The notes below the pieces were generated by a model, which saw only the letters and a program-made list of their open reading frames with translations, did no database searches and was not told the origin of the DNA. DNA of 64,000 bases from Arenimonas sp. (GTDB lineage: Bacteria > Pseudomonadota > Gammaproteobacteria > Xanthomonadales > Xanthomonadaceae), in assembly GCF_022842045.1 (NCBI RefSeq), contig NZ_JALHQI010000003.1, positions 20,141 through 84,140 on the forward strand. Reading direction: 5' to 3'. The number at the start of each line of letters is the position of its first letter. Position 1 is the stretch's first letter. Both the position numbers and the translations under genes were made by a program. Of the stretch, positions 8,858-21,825 are shown piece after piece.

Positions 8858-11800
8858 ATGAATACTTTGGGGAGGGGCCTGGAACGGTCCCTGATGGGCT
8901 TGTTCGTGGCGTCCGGCTTTGCCGGGTTGATCTACCAGGCCATCTGGTCGCACTACCTCGGCCTGAGCCTGGGCCACGCCGCCTACGCCCAAACCCTCGT
9001 GCTCGCGATCTTCATGGGCGGCATGGCGCTAGGCGCTTGGCTGGTCAGCCGCTTCGGCACCGGCTGGCGCCGTCTGATCCTCGCCTACGCCATCGTCGAG
9101 ATCGTGATCGGCGTGGCGGGCTTGCTGTTCCATCCGTTTTTCGTGGCCTACACCGATTTCTCGCAGGGCACGATTTACCCGGGCCTGAGTTCGCCCGGCT
9201 CCGTGAGTGCCTGGCAGTGGGGCACCGCGGCCCTGCTGATCGCGCCGCAGAGCGTGCTGCTGGGCATGACCTTCCCGCTCATGAGCGGCGGTTACCTGCG
9301 CGTGGCGCCGCGCGAGGACGGCGAGATCCTCGGCGGCCTGTACTTCACCAACAGCATCGGCGCCGCGGCGGGTGCGCTGGCGGCCACCTTCCTGCTGCTG
9401 CCCTGGGTAGGCATGCCGGGGGCGATCCTCATTGCCGGTGCCGTGAACCTGGGCGTGGGCGTGCTCGCGTGGATGGTGTCGCGCCGGGCGGACGCCCAGC
9501 CTGCGCCCAAGGTCGCGGCCGTCACCGTGGCCGAAACCCCGCCGGCCAATCGCGGCTTCTACCGCATGATGCTGGCGGCCGCGTGCATCACGGGCGCCAG
9601 TTCCTTCGTCTATGAGATCGGCTGGGTGCGCCTGCTGAACCAGGCCCTGGGCACCACGGTCCATTCCTTTGAGCTGATGCTGTCGGCGTTCATCCTGGGC
9701 CTGGCCTTCGGTGGCCTGTGGATCCGCAAGCGCAGCTCGCGCATTGGTGACCCCGTGGCCTATGCCGGCTATGCCCAGGTGTTCATGGGCATCGCGGCCC
9801 TGATCTCCATCCCCATCTTCAGCCAGAGCTTCCGTTGGGTGGGCGCCATGGTGGAGGCCCTGCCCAAGACCGACGCCGGCTACACGATGTTCACCCTGGG
9901 AAGCGGCGGCATCGCCCTGCTGGTGATGTTCCCGGCGGCCTTTTTCGCCGGCATGACCCTTCCGCTGTTCACCATGGCCCTGCTGCGCCGCCAGTGCGGC
10001 GAGGCCAGCATCGGGCGCGTGTATGCGGCCAACACCCTTGGCGCCATCATCGGCGTGATGCTGGCGGTGCATGTGCTGATCCCGACGCTGGGCCTGCGCC
10101 TGGCGGTCACGGTGGGCGCGGTGGCCGACATCGTCCTGGGCGTGGTGCTGCTGCGGATGTACAGCGCCAACGTGTCGCGCAAGGGCTACGGGCTGGCCGT
10201 GGCGGCCAGCGTGGTGGTGATCGCGGGCAGCCTGGTGGGCGGCCAGCTGGATCCGCGCTCGCTGGCGTCGGGCGTGTTCCGGCATGGGCAGGCCAGCATC
10301 AGTGAAGGCGCGAAGATCTATTACTTCCGCGACGGCAAGACCGCCACCATCGCCGTGATGGGCCACAATTCGATCGCTTCGATCGCCACGAATGGCAAGT
10401 CCGACGCTTCCCTGCAGATGATCGATGCCCTGCCGCCTTCGCCCGACGAGGTGACGATGCTGATGGCCGGTTCGTTGCCGCTGGTCATCCATCCCGACCC
10501 CAAGGACATCGCCATCATTGGCTGGGGCTCGGGGCTGACCACCCATACCTTGCTCGGCAGTCCGGTGCCGCGCCTGGTCGAGACCATCGAGATCGAGCGG
10601 GCCATGTACGACGGGGCCCGGCTGTTCGGTGACCGGGTGGCCCGCGCCTACGAAGATCCCCGGTCGGTGATCCACATCGACGACGCGCGAACCTATTTCT
10701 CGACGGGCAAGAAGTCCTACGACGTCATCGTCTCCGAACCGTCGAACCCCTGGGTGAGCGGCGTCAGCTCCCTGTTCACGCAGCAATTCTATGCCTTCCT
10801 GCGCGGGCACCTGAACGAGGGCGGCATCCTGATCCAGTGGCTGCAGTCCTACGAGCTCGACGACCAGCTCCTGGCGACGATGCTGGCGGCGCTGCGCGAG
10901 GAATTCCCGCACATCGACGTTTACATCACCAACTCGGCCGACCTGCTGTTCGTTTCCAGCCAGCAGCCGCTGCCCCCGCTGGATGCCTCGCGCATCGGCG
11001 ACGGGCCCTTGGCGCGCGAGTTGGCGCGCGTTGGCCTGGCCGGCAAGTACGACTACCAGGCGCGCCGCATCGGTTCGCAGGACCTGCTCAGCGCCGTGGC
11101 ACTGCTCAATGGCGCCGTGCCGCATTCGGACTTCTACCCGGTGTTGTCCCTGGAGGGTCCGAAGGCACGCTTCGTCAACGCCAGTGCCTGGGGTCTGAAT
11201 TCGCTGCTGGTGATGGGCATGCCGGTGCTTGAGATGACGGACGGTCGCGAGCCCGTGCCTGCCGCGGGCTCGGTGGTGTACGACCCGGAAAGCCATGGCG
11301 CGCAGTTGCAGTGGACTGCGCTGGGTATTCGCACCTCCATGACCGAAGGCGACGATGTCGTGCTCGAGGCCGTCGAGAAAGACATGGTCACGTGGGTCGA
11401 ACGTGCGCGCAGCCTGTCCGAGCCCGGGCAGATGGATGTGCAGAAGTGGCTGGAGGCCGTTGGCGTGTTGGCGGAGGCATCCGTTTCACGACTGCCTCCC
11501 TCCGACCTGCAGGGCCTTTGGATTGCCCCGTCCTGGATCGATGCCGCGGCGCAGCCGGCCCAGGTCGCGACGGTCTTGGCGGCCTATGAAGCCGTGGCCA
11601 GCCGCGACGCCGCCCAGATGCAGCAGCGGGGCATCGAGGCCCTGGACGCGCTCGACGCCAACGCGCCGCAGCGCGTCCGGGAGCACATGCTGATGGCCGC
11701 GATGCTGGGAGCCTGTGCCACCGGCGGCCCCGATGCGCTTCGCGCGGTTGAGCGCGAACACGGTTCGAAGGTGCGGCCCGTCGACAGCTACGGTTTTGCG

Positions 11801-11863
11801 CGGTCCTTCTTGCTGGCCTGGGTCGATCTTCCGGACAGCACCTGCAAGGCCCCCGCCTACTGA
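8858..11863 (+). CDS. Fused MFS-like/spermidine synthase-like protein (1001 aa)
   Basis: N-terminal multi-TM half; IAIIGWGSGLTTHTLLGSPV and YDVIVSEPSNPWVSGVSSLFTQQFYAFLRGHLNEGGILIQWLQSYE of the SpeE-type methyltransferase fold. Confidence 0.85.
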   Translation: MNTLGRGLERSLMGLFVASGFAGLIYQAIWSHYLGLSLGHAAYAQTLVLAIFMGGMALGAWLVSRFGTGWRRLILAYAIVEIVIGVAGLLFHPFFVAYTDFSQGTIYPGLSSPGSVSAWQWGTAALLIAPQSVLLGMTFPLMSGGYLRVAPREDGEILGGLYFTNSIGAAAGALAATFLLLPWVGMPGAILIAGAVNLGVGVLAWMVSRRADAQPAPKVAAVTVAETPPANRGFYRMMLAAACITGASSFVYEIGWVRLLNQALGTTVHSFELMLSAFILGLAFGGLWIRKRSSRIGDPVAYAGYAQVFMGIAALISIPIFSQSFRWVGAMVEALPKTDAGYTMFTLGSGGIALLVMFPAAFFAGMTLPLFTMALLRRQCGEASIGRVYAANTLGAIIGVMLAVHVLIPTLGLRLAVTVGAVADIVLGVVLLRMYSANVSRKGYGLAVAASVVVIAGSLVGGQLDPRSLASGVFRHGQASISEGAKIYYFRDGKTATIAVMGHNSIASIATNGKSDASLQMIDALPPSPDEVTMLMAGSLPLVIHPDPKDIAIIGWGSGLTTHTLLGSPVPRLVETIEIERAMYDGARLFGDRVARAYEDPRSVIHIDDARTYFSTGKKSYDVIVSEPSNPWVSGVSSLFTQQFYAFLRGHLNEGGILIQWLQSYELDDQLLATMLAALREEFPHIDVYITNSADLLFVSSQQPLPPLDASRIGDGPLARELARVGLAGKYDYQARRIGSQDLLSAVALLNGAVPHSDFYPVLSLEGPKARFVNASAWGLNSLLVMGMPVLEMTDGREPVPAAGSVVYDPESHGAQLQWTALGIRTSMTEGDDVVLEAVEKDMVTWVERARSLSEPGQMDVQKWLEAVGVLAEASVSRLPPSDLQGLWIAPSWIDAAAQPAQVATVLAAYEAVASRDAAQMQQRGIEALDALDANAPQRVREHMLMAAMLGACATGGPDALRAVEREHGSKVRPVDSYGFARSFLLAWVDLPDSTCKAPAY

Positions 11864-11911
11864 CGAACACCCACCCGCGCGGCCATGCCGCGCGGGTGGA
11901 GGCCCGGGACC

Positions 11912-13294
11912 TCACTCCATCCCCAACTTCTTCAGCTTGTACCGCAACGCCCGGAACGTGATGCCAAGGTGCATCGCCGTCTTGGTCTTGTTGTAGCGGT
12001 TGGCTTCCAGCGCCTTCTGGATCGTCTCGCGCTCCATTTGCTCGATGGCGTCCGGCAGCGGCGTGCCGTCCGGACCAAAGGCGGTGGGCGAGGGCGGGGC
12101 GGCGGTGCGCAGCGGCGCGTCGGCTTCCTGGCCGATCAGGCTGTCCACCTGGGGCAGGTAGAGGTCCGCCACTTCAATGCGGTGGCCTTCGCACAGGGCG
12201 ACGGCGCGTTCGAGGATGTTCTCGAGCTCGCGCACGTTGCCGGGGAAGGGGTAGGCTGCCAGTGCGGCCTCGGCTTCCTCGGAAAGGCCCGGCAGGGCTT
12301 CGGGCTGTTCGCCGGCCAGGCGCTTGAGGATGGCGGCGGAGATCACGCCGATGTCCTCGCGGCGCTGGCGCAGCGGCGGCACCGCCAGTTCGATCACGTT
12401 GATGCGGTAGTAGAGGTCCTGGCGGAACTTGCCGTCCTCGACCAGGCGCGCCAGGTTCTTGTGGGTGGCCGAGAGGATGCGTACGTCGACCGGCATTTCC
12501 GCCGGTGCGCCGACCGGACGCACGCACTTCTCCTGGATCACGCGCAGCAGCTTCACCTGCATGTGCAGCGGCAGTTCGGCCACTTCGTCCAGGAACAGGG
12601 TGCCGCCATTGGCGGCCTGGAACAGGCCTTCCTTGTCGGCGTGGGCGCCGGTGAAACTGCCCTTCTTGTGGCCGAACAGTTCGCTCTCCATCAGCTCGGA
12701 CGGGATCGCGCCGCAGTTCACCGGCACGAAGTTGCCACCCGCGCGTGAACCCTGTTCGTGGATCAGCCGCGCCACCAGCTCCTTGCCCACGCCCGATTCA
12801 CCGCTGATGTACACCGGCGCCTGGCTGCGCGCGACGCGGCCGATGGTCTGCCGCAGCTGCTGCATGCGCGGCGAATCGCCGATCAGGCGGTTGCTGGCGG
12901 GCGTGGCGGTGCGGCGCTGTTCGTTGAGGTCGAGCGCGTGCTGCACCAGCCGGCGCAGCACCGAGAGGTCCACCGGCTTGGTGACGAAATCGAAGGCGCC
13001 GGCCTTCAGCGCCTGCACCGCGGCCTCGACGTTGCCGAAGGCGGTGATCATCGCCACCGGCGTGTCCGGATAACGCTGGGCGATGTGCTCGATCAGGTCC
13101 TGGCCCGAACCGTCCGGCAGGCGCATGTCGGTCAGGCACAGGTCGTAGTTGGCCTGGGCCAGCTGGGCGCGCGCGCTCGACAGGTCGGCCGCCGTGTCCA
13201 CCCGCAGGCCCATCCGGCCCAGGGTCAGGACCAGCAACTCCCGGATGTCGCGTTCATCATCGACCACGAGGGCGCTGCGGGGGGTCGTCATCAC
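11912..13294 (-). CDS. pilR: Sigma-54-dependent response regulator of type IV pili
   Basis: REC domain, GESGVGKELVARLIHEQGSRAGG, GSFTGAHADKEGLFQAA, HTH C-terminus KTKTAMHLGITFRALRYKLKKLGME; adjacent to pilS. Confidence 0.93.
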   Translation of the reverse strand: MMTTPRSALVVDDERDIRELLVLTLGRMGLRVDTAADLSSARAQLAQANYDLCLTDMRLPDGSGQDLIEHIAQRYPDTPVAMITAFGNVEAAVQALKAGAFDFVTKPVDLSVLRRLVQHALDLNEQRRTATPASNRLIGDSPRMQQLRQTIGRVARSQAPVYISGESGVGKELVARLIHEQGSRAGGNFVPVNCGAIPSELMESELFGHKKGSFTGAHADKEGLFQAANGGTLFLDEVAELPLHMQVKLLRVIQEKCVRPVGAPAEMPVDVRILSATHKNLARLVEDGKFRQDLYYRINVIELAVPPLRQRREDIGVISAAILKRLAGEQPEALPGLSEEAEAALAAYPFPGNVRELENILERAVALCEGHRIEVADLYLPQVDSLIGQEADAPLRTAAPPSPTAFGPDGTPLPDAIEQMERETIQKALEANRYNKTKTAMHLGITFRALRYKLKKLGME

Positions 13295-13344
13295 TTACCG
13301 ATCGGGGGACGGGAACACCTACACATTAGCTGAAGGCGTGGGTC

Positions 13345-14982
13345 TCAGGCCAGATTGAGCCGGCCCCTGGGACCGTCGTCCTGCATCAGGGTCATGCCCG
13401 GGGGCAGGATGACCCGGAAGCAGCTTCCGCCGCCCGGCACCGGCTGGTAGGTCAGCGTGCACTGGTTGGCCTCGCACAGCTGCTTGGCGATGTAGAGGCC
13501 CAGGCCGGTGCCGTGCTCACTGGTCGTATAGAACGGAGTGAAGATCTGTTCGGCCACCGCCGCCGGGATGCCCGGGCCCCGGTCCAGCACGTTCAGTTCG
13601 GGCGGCGCCCCGGGCGGCGCGCTGGGTACCGAGACCGTCACCTTGGCCGGCTCGCCCGGCATGCGGCCGTAGGTCAGGGCGTTCTGGACCAGGATGGTCA
13701 GCACCTGGTGCAGGTGCCGCGGGTCGGCCATGGCCAGGGTGCTGCGGTGGCTGACCGACTGCAGGATGTCGGTCTCGAGCGGGTGGCTGGCCCGGTACTC
13801 GTCCACGAAGCGGCGGGCGAACTGGCTGATGTCCAGGGTTTCCGGCTGCGAGCGCTCGCGGCGGGCCAGGCCCAGGATGTCCTGGACGATGCCGTTCATG
13901 CGCTGGCACTGGGTATGGATGATCTCCAGCAGGCGCCGGTCGGCGTCGGGCAGCACCGCGGTTTCCTCCAGCAGCTGCACCGAGTAGTTGATGGCCGCCA
14001 GCGGGTTGCGGATCTCGTGGGCGATGCTGGCCGACAGCCGGCCCAGCGTGGCCAGGGTCAGCTCCTCGGCGCGGTCGGAGTAGATGCGGCTGTCGTCCAG
14101 GAAGATAAGGAACAGGTTGTCGGTGAGGCTGAGCGATACGAAGCGGGGCAGTACCTCGGGCGCACCCTCGGCCAGGGTCATGGCCCGCGGGATTTCGCCC
14201 CGGCCCTGGCGCCACAGCAGCAGGGCGCGATGCAGGTCCTTGGCGATGTCGGCCAGCTGCTGGCGGTCGGGCGAGGGCTTGCCGAGCAGACCCCAGGCGG
14301 CCTCGTTGCAGACCTTTACCCGGTGCTCGCCGTCCACCACCAGGATGCCGGTGCGCATGCGCCGGATCACCAGCTCGTTGATCTCGGCCTGGTTGGCGAG
14401 CTCTTCGCCGCGCTTCTCGGCCAGGGCCTGGGACTCGGACACCTGGCGGCTGAGCAGTTCGCACAGCACGGCCGTCGCCAGGTAGGTCACGCTGAACATC
14501 ACCGACTCCGCCAGCGGGCGGGCATTGAGCGGGTCGAAGGTGCGGTTGATCAGGCTGTCGGCCAGCACCAGCACGGCCGCCGCGGTGGCGAAACCCAGGC
14601 CTGCGCGCTGCGGCAGGATCAGCGCGCCGGCGCCGACGTTGAAAAGCATCAGCAGCGCGATCCCGCCCTGGCTGCCGCTGGTGGTGGCCAGTACGCCGGC
14701 GGCCACCAGCAGGTCCAGCCCCAGGCCCAGCGCCGCCTGCCGCCGTGGCGGCATCTGGCTTCGAAAGCTGGCGTAAACCATGACCAGCGCCGCGATGAAG
14801 TAACCCACCACCAGGGCCTGCAGGATCCCGGCCTGCCGGATCTCCAGCATCAGCGAGCCCAGCGGGCTGAAGGCCACCAGCGCAAGCAGCGCCGCTTCCA
14901 GCACCCGGTAAAGGGTGAAGAAATACAGCTCCCGGCGCTGCGGGGAGGTGGCGTGGGCGTTTCGACGGGTAGGGGGCGCCAT
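13345..14982 (-). CDS. pilS: Sensor histidine kinase of type IV pili
   Basis: TM sensor region, [16 protein letters not shown]-box, [11 protein letters not shown]-box, [15 protein letters not shown] extends upstream but [22 protein letters not shown] start is likely. Confidence 0.9.
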   Translation of the reverse strand: MAPPTRRNAHATSPQRRELYFFTLYRVLEAALLALVAFSPLGSLMLEIRQAGILQALVVGYFIAALVMVYASFRSQMPPRRQAALGLGLDLLVAAGVLATTSGSQGGIALLMLFNVGAGALILPQRAGLGFATAAAVLVLADSLINRTFDPLNARPLAESVMFSVTYLATAVLCELLSRQVSESQALAEKRGEELANQAEINELVIRRMRTGILVVDGEHRVKVCNEAAWGLLGKPSPDRQQLADIAKDLHRALLLWRQGRGEIPRAMTLAEGAPEVLPRFVSLSLTDNLFLIFLDDSRIYSDRAEELTLATLGRLSASIAHEIRNPLAAINYSVQLLEETAVLPDADRRLLEIIHTQCQRMNGIVQDILGLARRERSQPETLDISQFARRFVDEYRASHPLETDILQSVSHRSTLAMADPRHLHQVLTILVQNALTYGRMPGEPAKVTVSVPSAPPGAPPELNVLDRGPGIPAAVAEQIFTPFYTTSEHGTGLGLYIAKQLCEANQCTLTYQPVPGGGSCFRVILPPGMTLMQDDGPRGRLNLA

Positions 14983-15113
14983 GCCCGGATTATGCCTGTG
15001 AACCCGCCCGGCCCCGCCTGCGGGCCCGGGCGGCAGGCCTTTTGCCTTTGCCGGAGGGGTCGGCGACAATACCGCCCCTCGCTCGCGAGCCCTCCCCAAG
15101 CACAGGTAGCCGC

Positions 15114-16274
<1,161 letters not shown>

Positions 16275-16293
16275 GCCAAGGACACGAATAAAA

Positions 16294-17169
<876 letters not shown>

Positions 17170-17239
17170 CGGCCTTGCGGCCGCGCACGGGGCTTCCCGG
17201 GCGCGGCCGTTTCCCCCGGCCCCTGCGCGCCCGGCGGGC

Positions 17240-19168
17240 ATGACCACGCTGGCCTACCGCCCCGAGATCGATGGCCTGCGGGCCATCGCGGTCGCCGCAG
17301 TGGTCCTTTACCACGTCGAGCCTCTCTGGCTGCCCGGCGGCTTCGTTGGCGTCGACGTCTTCTTCGTCATTTCCGGCTACCTGATCACGCGGTTGCTGGC
17401 CGTTGAGTGGGATCGCGATCGCCGGATCGATTTCGCGGCGTTCTACGCCCGGCGCGTGCGCCGACTGCTGCCTGCGCTGCTCCTGGTCGTGGTGGCGGCG
17501 ATGGCGATTGCGCTCTGGGTGCTTGGCCGCAGTCCGGTGCTGCTGCAGCAGACCGCTGACTCGGGCATCGCCTCGCTGCTTTTCTTCGCGAACATCCACT
17601 TCCAGGTCGTGACCGGCGGCTACTTCGATCCCGCCGCCGACAGCCAGCCGCTCCTGCATCTTTGGTCACTGGCGGTGGAGGAACAGTTCTACCTGGTGTA
17701 TCCGCTGTTGCTCGCCCTGCTGATGCGTGGCGGCGTGCCGGCGGCGCGCCGTCGACTCCTGTTGCTGGCGCTGGGCTCACTCCTGCTGGCCGAGTACTGG
17801 GCCAACATCCGGCCGGAGCTTGCATTCTTCCAGATGCCGGCGCGGTTCTGGGAGTTGGCGGCGGGAGGCTGCGTCGCCTTGTCCGTGGCCGGTGCGGCGC
17901 CAGGCGTCGCTGCTCGTCTGGCCTTGCCGGTTGGCCTGGTCCTGGTGCTGCTGGCGTCCATTGCCACGCCGCAATGGGGTCCGTTTCCCGGCAAGTCGGC
18001 CTTGCCCGCCGTCGTGGGAAGCGTGCTCGTCCTGTGGGCACTGCACCGCGGCGTGGCCGGCGGGCCTTGGGCCTGGCTACTGCGGTCACGGCCGTTCGTA
18101 GGGCTGGGGCTGTTGTCGTACTCGCTCTATCTCTGGCACTGGCCGTTGCTGGTGATCGACAGCCAGTCGCGCATGGAAACGGCCACGGCCGCCTGGCGGC
18201 TCGGTATCGCGATGCTTGCCGTGGGATTGGCGGCGTTGACCTGGCGTTTCGTCGAACAACCCCTCCGCAAGGGCTTGTTGCGGCACCCGCTCCGCGTGAT
18301 CGCCCTGGGCCTGGCCGCGACGGCGTTGAGTGCCGGGCTGCTCGCCGCGATGGCGCGGATCGACCGTGTCCCGCCGGATGCGGCGCGAATCGCGGCGGCT
18401 GCGCGCGAGGATGTGCCGGCCTACCGGCGTGACTGCCATTTCGATATCCACGATGCCATCACGGCACTCAAGCCCAGCCGTTGCCATTCGCAGCCGGGAG
18501 TCACGCCGCGTTTCGTGCTCTGGGGGGACTCGCATGCGATGGCGTGGCAACCGTTTGCCTGGCGAATCGCAGGCGATGCCGGCCTGTCGGCACAAGGCAT
18601 CACCATGAATTCCTGTCCGCCCGCCATCGCGCCTGCGAAGGGCACGCCCTGCGAGACGCTCAACATGCTCGCGCTGGAAAGCCTGGCGCAGTCACCGCCC
18701 GGCGTACTGCTGCTGGCGCAGCGCTGGCCGTATGCAAGCAGCGATGCGGCGCCCGCGCTGCAGGTCCGCATGGCGAACCTCGAGGCGGTCCTGGCCATCG
18801 CGCCAGCGGCGGCGCAGGTGCTCGTTCTCGGGCCGCTGCCGCGACTGGACTGGCCGGGTCCGGATTGCATCACCCGTGGCTGGGAGGCGGATTGCGGGCC
18901 GACCCGGGCAGAGCATGAAGCCGCCTTCGCCGGCACCTGGTCGGCGCTGGAGGCCATGGCTCGACGCGATGCCCGGGTGACGCTGGTCGATCCCGCGCCT
19001 TTCTTCTGTGGCTCGGGGCGTTGCGAAGCCCGACGCGGGGACCTGGGCCTTTACTGGGATCGCGACCACATCACGGCCGGCGCGGCGGCCGCCTTCGCCG
19101 ATGCCTATTCCGCCGACCCGGCGCGATACACTCGCCGCGTTTCCCCGCCTGCCGAAGAGTCGCCATGA
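17240..19168 (+). CDS. OafA/YrhL-type acyltransferase 3 with C-terminal SGNH domain
   Basis: YRPEIDGLRAIAVAAVVLYHVEPLWLPGGFVGVDVFFVISGYLIT; LWSLAVEEQFYLVYPL; SGNH-like VLWGDSHAMAWQPF. Confidence 0.93.
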   Translation: MTTLAYRPEIDGLRAIAVAAVVLYHVEPLWLPGGFVGVDVFFVISGYLITRLLAVEWDRDRRIDFAAFYARRVRRLLPALLLVVVAAMAIALWVLGRSPVLLQQTADSGIASLLFFANIHFQVVTGGYFDPAADSQPLLHLWSLAVEEQFYLVYPLLLALLMRGGVPAARRRLLLLALGSLLLAEYWANIRPELAFFQMPARFWELAAGGCVALSVAGAAPGVAARLALPVGLVLVLLASIATPQWGPFPGKSALPAVVGSVLVLWALHRGVAGGPWAWLLRSRPFVGLGLLSYSLYLWHWPLLVIDSQSRMETATAAWRLGIAMLAVGLAALTWRFVEQPLRKGLLRHPLRVIALGLAATALSAGLLAAMARIDRVPPDAARIAAAAREDVPAYRRDCHFDIHDAITALKPSRCHSQPGVTPRFVLWGDSHAMAWQPFAWRIAGDAGLSAQGITMNSCPPAIAPAKGTPCETLNMLALESLAQSPPGVLLLAQRWPYASSDAAPALQVRMANLEAVLAIAPAAAQVLVLGPLPRLDWPGPDCITRGWEADCGPTRAEHEAAFAGTWSALEAMARRDARVTLVDPAPFFCGSGRCEARRGDLGLYWDRDHITAGAAAAFADAYSADPARYTRRVSPPAEESP

Positions 19169-20793
19169 GATCCCTCCGCATCGCCCTTGCCCAGTTCGAC
19201 TTCCCCGTGGGTGCGGTGGCCTCGAACACGCAGCGGATCAAGGCGATGCTGGCCGAGGCGCGCGACGAGCACGGCGCCGACCTGGTGCTGTTCCCGGAGC
19301 TGGCGCTGTCGGGCTATCCGCCCGAGGACCTGTTGATGCGGCCGGCCTTCCTGGCCGCGTGCGAGCGGGCGATCCAGGACATCGCCGCCAGCTGCCGCGG
19401 CATCACGGCCGTGGTGGGCTGGCCGCAGACGGCCGGTTCGGTGGTTTACAACGCCGCCAGCGTGCTGCGCGACGGCCGCATCGACCTGACCTACCGCAAG
19501 CGCGAGCTGCCCAACTACGCGGTGTTCGACGAGCGCCGCTACTTTGCGGTGGACCCGGACGGCGAGGCCTGCTGCTTCGAGGTCAGGGGCGTGAAGGTCG
19601 GGCTGGTGGTGTGCGAGGACCTGTGGTTCGCCGAGCCGATGGCCGAAACCGCGGCGCTGGGCGCCGAGCTGGTGCTGGTGCCGAACGCCTCGCCCTTCGA
19701 GAGCGACAAGACCGCGCAGCGCGACGCGCTGCTGGCCCAGCGCGTGCAGGAGTCCGGCGCCGGGCTGGCCTACCTCAACCTGGTCGGTGGCCAGGACGAG
19801 CTGGTGTTCGACGGCGCCTCCGTGCTGGCCGACGGCGACGGTGGCGTGCACCCGGCCGCCCGCGCCTTCGGGGACCATTGGCTGGTGGCCGACTTCGACG
19901 CCGACAGCCGCCGCTTCACGCGCGTGCTGTGGCCGGAGGAGGAGGACGAGACCCGCGAATCGCTCGCTTACCGCGCCATCGTGCGCGGCATCCGCGACTA
20001 CTGCGGCAAGAACGGCTTCGACCGCGTCTGGCTCGGGCTGTCCGGCGGCATCGATTCCGGGCTGGTGCTGGCGCTGGCGGTGGATGCGCTCGGCGCCCGC
20101 AACGTCGCCGCGGTGCGGCTGCCCTCGCGCTACACCTCGGGCCTGAGCAACGACCTGGCCGAGGAGCAGGCGCGGCTGCTGGGCGTGCGGCTGGAAACGG
20201 TCGCGATCGAAGCGCCGTTCAAGGGCTTCCTCGAGGCGCTGTCGCCGCTGTTCGACGGGCTCGAGCCGGGCATCGCCGAAGAGAACCTGCAGTCGCGCTG
20301 CCGGGGCGCACTGATGATGGCGCTGTCGAACAAGTTTGGCGGGCTGCTGCTCACCACCGGCAACAAGAGCGAGTACGCCGTCGGCTACGCCACCATCTAC
20401 GGCGACATGTGCGGCGGCTTCGGGCCCATCAAGGACCTGTACAAGACCGAGGTGCAGGCGCTGTGCCGCTGGCGCAACGCGCGTTCGCCGGCGATCCCGG
20501 AGCAGGTGATCACGCGGCCGCCTTCGGCCGAGCTGCGCGAGAACCAGACCGACCAGGACTCGCTGCCGCCCTACGAGATGCTCGACGCCATCCTGTTCCG
20601 TCATGTCGACCAGGAGATGTCGCTGGGCGAGATCGTCGGCGAGGGCTTCGACCCCGCCACGGTCGAGCGCGTGCTGCGGCTGGTGCGCGCCAGCGAATGG
20701 AAGCGCCGCCAGTCGGCGCCGGGTCCGAAGCTGTCCAAGCGCGCCTTCGGCCGCGAGCGCCGCTACCCCATCACCTCGGGCTGGCGCGACTGA
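19165..20793 (+). CDS. nadE: Glutamine-dependent NAD+ synthase
   Basis: N-terminal nitrilase domain (LVLFPELALSGYPPEDLL, VCEDLWF) and NAD synthase SGGIDSGLVLALA, TTGNKSEYAVGYATIYGD. Confidence 0.97.
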   Translation: MRSLRIALAQFDFPVGAVASNTQRIKAMLAEARDEHGADLVLFPELALSGYPPEDLLMRPAFLAACERAIQDIAASCRGITAVVGWPQTAGSVVYNAASVLRDGRIDLTYRKRELPNYAVFDERRYFAVDPDGEACCFEVRGVKVGLVVCEDLWFAEPMAETAALGAELVLVPNASPFESDKTAQRDALLAQRVQESGAGLAYLNLVGGQDELVFDGASVLADGDGGVHPAARAFGDHWLVADFDADSRRFTRVLWPEEEDETRESLAYRAIVRGIRDYCGKNGFDRVWLGLSGGIDSGLVLALAVDALGARNVAAVRLPSRYTSGLSNDLAEEQARLLGVRLETVAIEAPFKGFLEALSPLFDGLEPGIAEENLQSRCRGALMMALSNKFGGLLLTTGNKSEYAVGYATIYGDMCGGFGPIKDLYKTEVQALCRWRNARSPAIPEQVITRPPSAELRENQTDQDSLPPYEMLDAILFRHVDQEMSLGEIVGEGFDPATVERVLRLVRASEWKRRQSAPGPKLSKRAFGRERRYPITSGWRD

Positions 20794-20856
20794 GAGATCA
20801 GGTCATCGTCGGAAGTACGGGTGGGTGCCTTGTCCGGCGCCGGCGCCACCGCGGAA

Positions 20857-20912
20857 GCGAAGGTCACTTCCTCCTCCGTGAAGCCTTTTATGTCGGAGGA
20901 AGTGACCCTCGC
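20857..20912. repeat. Imperfect inverted repeat (hairpin) downstream of nadE
   Basis: gcgaaggtcacttcctcctccg ... cggaggaagtgaccctcgc. Confidence 0.8.
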
Positions 20913-20969
20913 TTTCCCGGTGACGACGGCGCCATACCACTTCCACGCTTTCCCGGTGACGACGGCGCC
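20910..20969. repeat. Direct repeat of 24 nt (cgctttcccggtgacgacggcgcc x2, 36-bp period)
   Basis: Exact copies at 20910-20933 and 20946-20969. Confidence 0.85.
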
Positions 20970-20988
20970 CGTGCCACAGCGTACCCGC

Positions 20989-21825
20989 TTAGTCGAAGGG
21001 GTTGATGCGGCTGATGATGCCGGTGCCCTGCGGCCACTTGTCGCCCTGCGACAGGTAGGCATGGTTGGGGTGGTTGGCTTCCAGCACCTTGCGGGCGTCG
21101 GCGGCCAGGTCGTCCTGGCCGAGGGCGGCGTAGGACGCGGCCATCAGGGCCAGGGCGTCGCCATCGTGCTCGCTCTGCGGATAGGTCTGCAGCAGGTACT
21201 TGCCGCGGTTGGCGGCGGCCACGTAGGCGCCGCGGCGCAGGTAGTACTGGCCGACGCCCACTTCGTGGCGGGCCAGCAGGTTGCGCAGGAACACCATGCG
21301 CTGGCGCGCGTCCGGCGCGTAGCGGCTGTTCGGGTAGCGGCGCACCACGTCGGCGAAATCGTTCAGGCTCTGGGTCGGCGCGCCCAGGTCGCGGGTGGCC
21401 AGGTCCTGGCGGGTCAGGCGCAGCAGCGCGCTGGAGCTGCGGTCGAAGTTGATCAGCGCCTTGAGGTAATAGGCGTAATCGATGTGCGGGTGGGTCGGGT
21501 AGGTGCGGATGAAGCGGTTGATCGTGGAGGTGGCCTCCTCGGTCATCGCCAGCTTGTACTGCACGTACGCCAGTTCCAGCTGGGCCTGCTCGCTGTACTC
21601 GCCGAACGGGAAGCGCGCGACCAGGCGCTGGTAGTAGCGGCCGGCGCGGGCGTAGTTGCGGTTCTCGAGCGCCTCCTTGCCGGTGGCGTACATCTCTTCG
21701 ACCGGCAGGATCTCGGTCTCGTTGCGCTTGTCGCCGAACCAGCCGCCGATGGTCGAACACCCCGCCAGGCCGGTGGCCAGCATCAGGATCATGAGGAAAC
21801 GCGTCATTCCGTGCAGTCGGGTCAT
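20989..21825 (-). CDS. bamD: Outer membrane protein assembly factor BamD (lipoprotein)
   Basis: Lipobox [57 protein letters not shown] pattern. Confidence 0.95.
   Translation of the reverse strand: MTRLHGMTRFLMILMLATGLAGCSTIGGWFGDKRNETEILPVEEMYATGKEALENRNYARAGRYYQRLVARFPFGEYSEQAQLELAYVQYKLAMTEEATSTINRFIRTYPTHPHIDYAYYLKALINFDRSSSALLRLTRQDLATRDLGAPTQSLNDFADVVRRYPNSRYAPDARQRMVFLRNLLARHEVGVGQYYLRRGAYVAAANRGKYLLQTYPQSEHDGDALALMAASYAALGQDDLAADARKVLEANHPNHAYLSQGDKWPQGTGIISRINPFD

Noticed and set aside
9029-11296. 755-aa minus-strand ORF antisense to the SpeE fusion
   Set aside because: His/Arg/Gln-rich shadow ORF; no start context or domain.
17385-18089. Several Arg/Pro-rich ORFs antisense to the OafA-like acyltransferase
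   Set aside because: Composition-driven shadow ORFs overlapping a clear acyltransferase gene.
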